Shown: positions 13,249-14,413 of the stretch, one piece after another | Position numbering within the stretch: the stretch's first letter is position 1 | Layout: each line of letters opens with the position of its first letter | Program-made: the position numbers and the translations under genes | Assembly (NCBI GenBank): GCA_021845645.1 | Contig: JAJZVM010000101.1 | Location: 1-14,413 of the forward strand | Direction: 5' to 3' | From: Bacillota bacterium | GTDB taxonomy: Bacteria; Bacillota_E; JAJZYS01; JAJYTV01 | Length of the DNA stretch: 14,413 nt | The notes under the pieces: generated by a model | Told to the model about the DNA's origin: nothing | Seen by the model: only the letters and a program-made list of their open reading frames with translations | The model's database searches: none

Positions 13249-14413
13249 TCAAGCCCGCGAGCCGTTCAGCCGCCGGTAGATCGGGCGGTTGCGCCGGTAG
13301 ACCTCCCTGAACGCGGTGAACGCCCGGTCGTACGTGGCCCGCGTCCCGGACCTCGGCGTGTAGGAGCGGCCCACCCGCACCCGCGAGGCCATCTCCTCGA
13401 AACGAGCCCTGCCGAGCGCCACGAGGGCGATCGCGCCGGCCCCGCGCACGTTCGCCTGCAGCGGCGCCTCGGTCTGGTCGATGCGGCGTCCGAGCACGTC
13501 CGCCATGATCTGGCACCAGACCTCCGAACGCGCCCCGCCGCCGATGAAGCGGATCGGGTCCAGGGTGCGGCCGGTGAAGCCGTCCATGGCCTCGAGGAGC
13601 CAGCGGCTGTTGAGCGCGACGCCTTCGAGCACGGCCCGGACGAACTCGGGCCGCCTCGTCCCGAGCGAGACGTTGTAGAAGCCGCCGCGCACCAGGTGGT
13701 CCTCGATCGGCGTGCGCTCACCGTAGAGCCAGGGCGCGAACAGTACGCCGCCCGAGCCGGGCTCCGCGGCGGCCGCCACCTGGTCGAGACGCGCCAGCAC
13801 GTCTTCCGGCGCCACGCCGGTCCGCAGGCCGTCATCGTGGTAGAGCAGGTTGTCGCGCAGGAAGGTCAGGCAGGCGCCGGCCGTCTCCTGTTCGTTTGCG
13901 ACGAGATAGCGTCCGGGTATGGCGGAGGGCAGGGTCGCCATATTGTGCCTGATGTCGGTCTTCTTGCGCGGCACGTGGCAGGTGAGCCACGAGGATGTGC
14001 CCAGGTAGAGGTGCGGCTCGTAGTCCCTGGTCGCGCCGGAGCCGACCGCCGCGGACTGGACGTCGGGCGAGCCCCCCGCCACCGGCAGTCCCGGCGGCAG
14101 GCCGAGATCGGCGGCCGCCGCGGGCGAGAGGGTGCCGACGACATCCGTCGAGGTCACGAGCGGCGGCAGCTTCCGCAGGTCGACGCCGAGCTCCCGCGCG
14201 AGGTCCGGGTCGTAGCGGACATGCGCGGGATCCCGGTTGTCCGTGACCCAATGCAGGGCGATCGAATCGAAGGTGGCCGCGAAGCGCCCCGTGAGCCTGG
14301 CGTTCAGATAGTCCTTCGGCTCGAGGAAGCAGGCCGCTTCCTGGTAGATCCTGTGCTCCTCGGACTGCAGGTAGAGGATGTGCGCGACCGAGTCCTTTCC
14401 GGAACCCGCCGGA
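13249..14413 (-). CDS. FGGY-family carbohydrate kinase (xylulokinase-like), 5' end outside window
   Basis: This cytoplasmic kinase phosphorylates a sugar or polyol with ATP, feeding it into central metabolism. The visible part has about 387 residues with no stop up to the right edge; the family is usually near 500, so about the first 100 residues are missing. Visible signatures are LEPKDYLNARLTGRFAATFD early, GGSPDVQSAAVGSGA, and LGTSSWL of the ATP-binding half. Later come FAPWLYGERTPIEDHLVRG, SLGTRRPEFVRAVLEGVALN, and FIGGGARSEVWCQIMADVLG, which is the second FGGY signature region. The GERTPI stretch and the overall pattern are xylulokinase-like, but substrate specificity in this family is not readable from sequence. 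An SDR gene follows 85 bases after the stop, suggesting a two-gene catabolic unit. Confidence 0.9.
   Translation of the reverse strand, partial: PAGSGKDSVAHILYLQSEEHRIYQEAACFLEPKDYLNARLTGRFAATFDSIALHWVTDNRDPAHVRYDPDLARELGVDLRKLPPLVTSTDVVGTLSPAAAADLGLPPGLPVAGGSPDVQSAAVGSGATRDYEPHLYLGTSSWLTCHVPRKKTDIRHNMATLPSAIPGRYLVANEQETAGACLTFLRDNLLYHDDGLRTGVAPEDVLARLDQVAAAAEPGSGGVLFAPWLYGERTPIEDHLVRGGFYNVSLGTRRPEFVRAVLEGVALNSRWLLEAMDGFTGRTLDPIRFIGGGARSEVWCQIMADVLGRRIDQTEAPLQANVRGAGAIALVALGRARFEEMASRVRVGRSYTPRSGTRATYDRAFTAFREVYRRNRPIYRRLNGSRA

Noticed and set aside
11412..13310. A 632-codon plus-strand open frame across the ligase and SDR genes
   Set aside because: It crosses two well-supported genes and a terminator, and its product is Arg/Pro/His-rich filler in an alternative frame.

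Overview
The window is GC-rich bacterial DNA with densely packed genes. Several starts are GTG or TTG but sit behind strong Shine-Dalgarno sequences (AAGGAGGG, GGAGGG, GGAGGAG, GGGAGG). That usage, together with small membrane proteins that look Gram-positive, fits a high-GC Bacillota- or Actinomycetota-like organism, but proteobacteria are not excluded. I cannot name the taxon.

Region 1 (1 to about 3.84 kb) is a metal/metalloid-resistance segment. It holds arsB (arsenite efflux pump), arsC (thioredoxin-type arsenate reductase), a broken small membrane-protein gene, and a divergent pair: a thioredoxin-like 'DF family' protein and a MerR-type metal sensor. A MerR-style promoter/operator lies between the pair. 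The segment ends at 3793-3842 with the 3' part of a tRNA-Arg(CCG) gene that has no 5' half. A strong terminator hairpin follows, and TTTGCTAACG-like repeats lie on both sides. This is the expected signature of the distal attachment site of a tRNA-integrating island, so I infer that the ars/merR segment is island cargo and that the sequence to the right is chromosomal. No integrase is visible.

Region 2 (about 3.88 to 9.4 kb) is a rearranged zone. About 570 bases without a convincing gene are followed, on the minus strand, by a TDT-family (TehA/SLAC1-like) transporter and its upstream LysR-type regulator. The LysR gene has lost an ordinary start codon and abuts a fragment of an IS630-type transposase. 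That fragment is fused in frame to the receiver domain of a truncated OmpR-like response regulator, giving a chimeric ORF. Divergent from this is an intact 12-helix MFS exporter, then a small membrane-protein gene apparently broken by one extra G.

Region 3 (about 9.0 to 10.8 kb) contains a DHA2/EmrB-type multidrug transporter in two oppositely oriented pieces. The first ~98 recognisable residues are on the minus strand, interrupted by stop codons at two positions where tryptophan is expected. The rest is on the plus strand.

Region 4 (10.8 to 14.4 kb) looks ordinary: a phenylacetate-CoA-ligase-like enzyme, a strong hairpin terminator, and a convergent minus-strand pair made of a short-chain dehydrogenase and an FGGY-family sugar kinase that runs off the right edge.

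I found no CRISPR array, complete RNA gene or convincing new multi-gene system. The noteworthy content is genome remodelling: a tRNA-site island end, a receiver-transposase fusion, an inverted and split transporter, and two frameshifted small genes.
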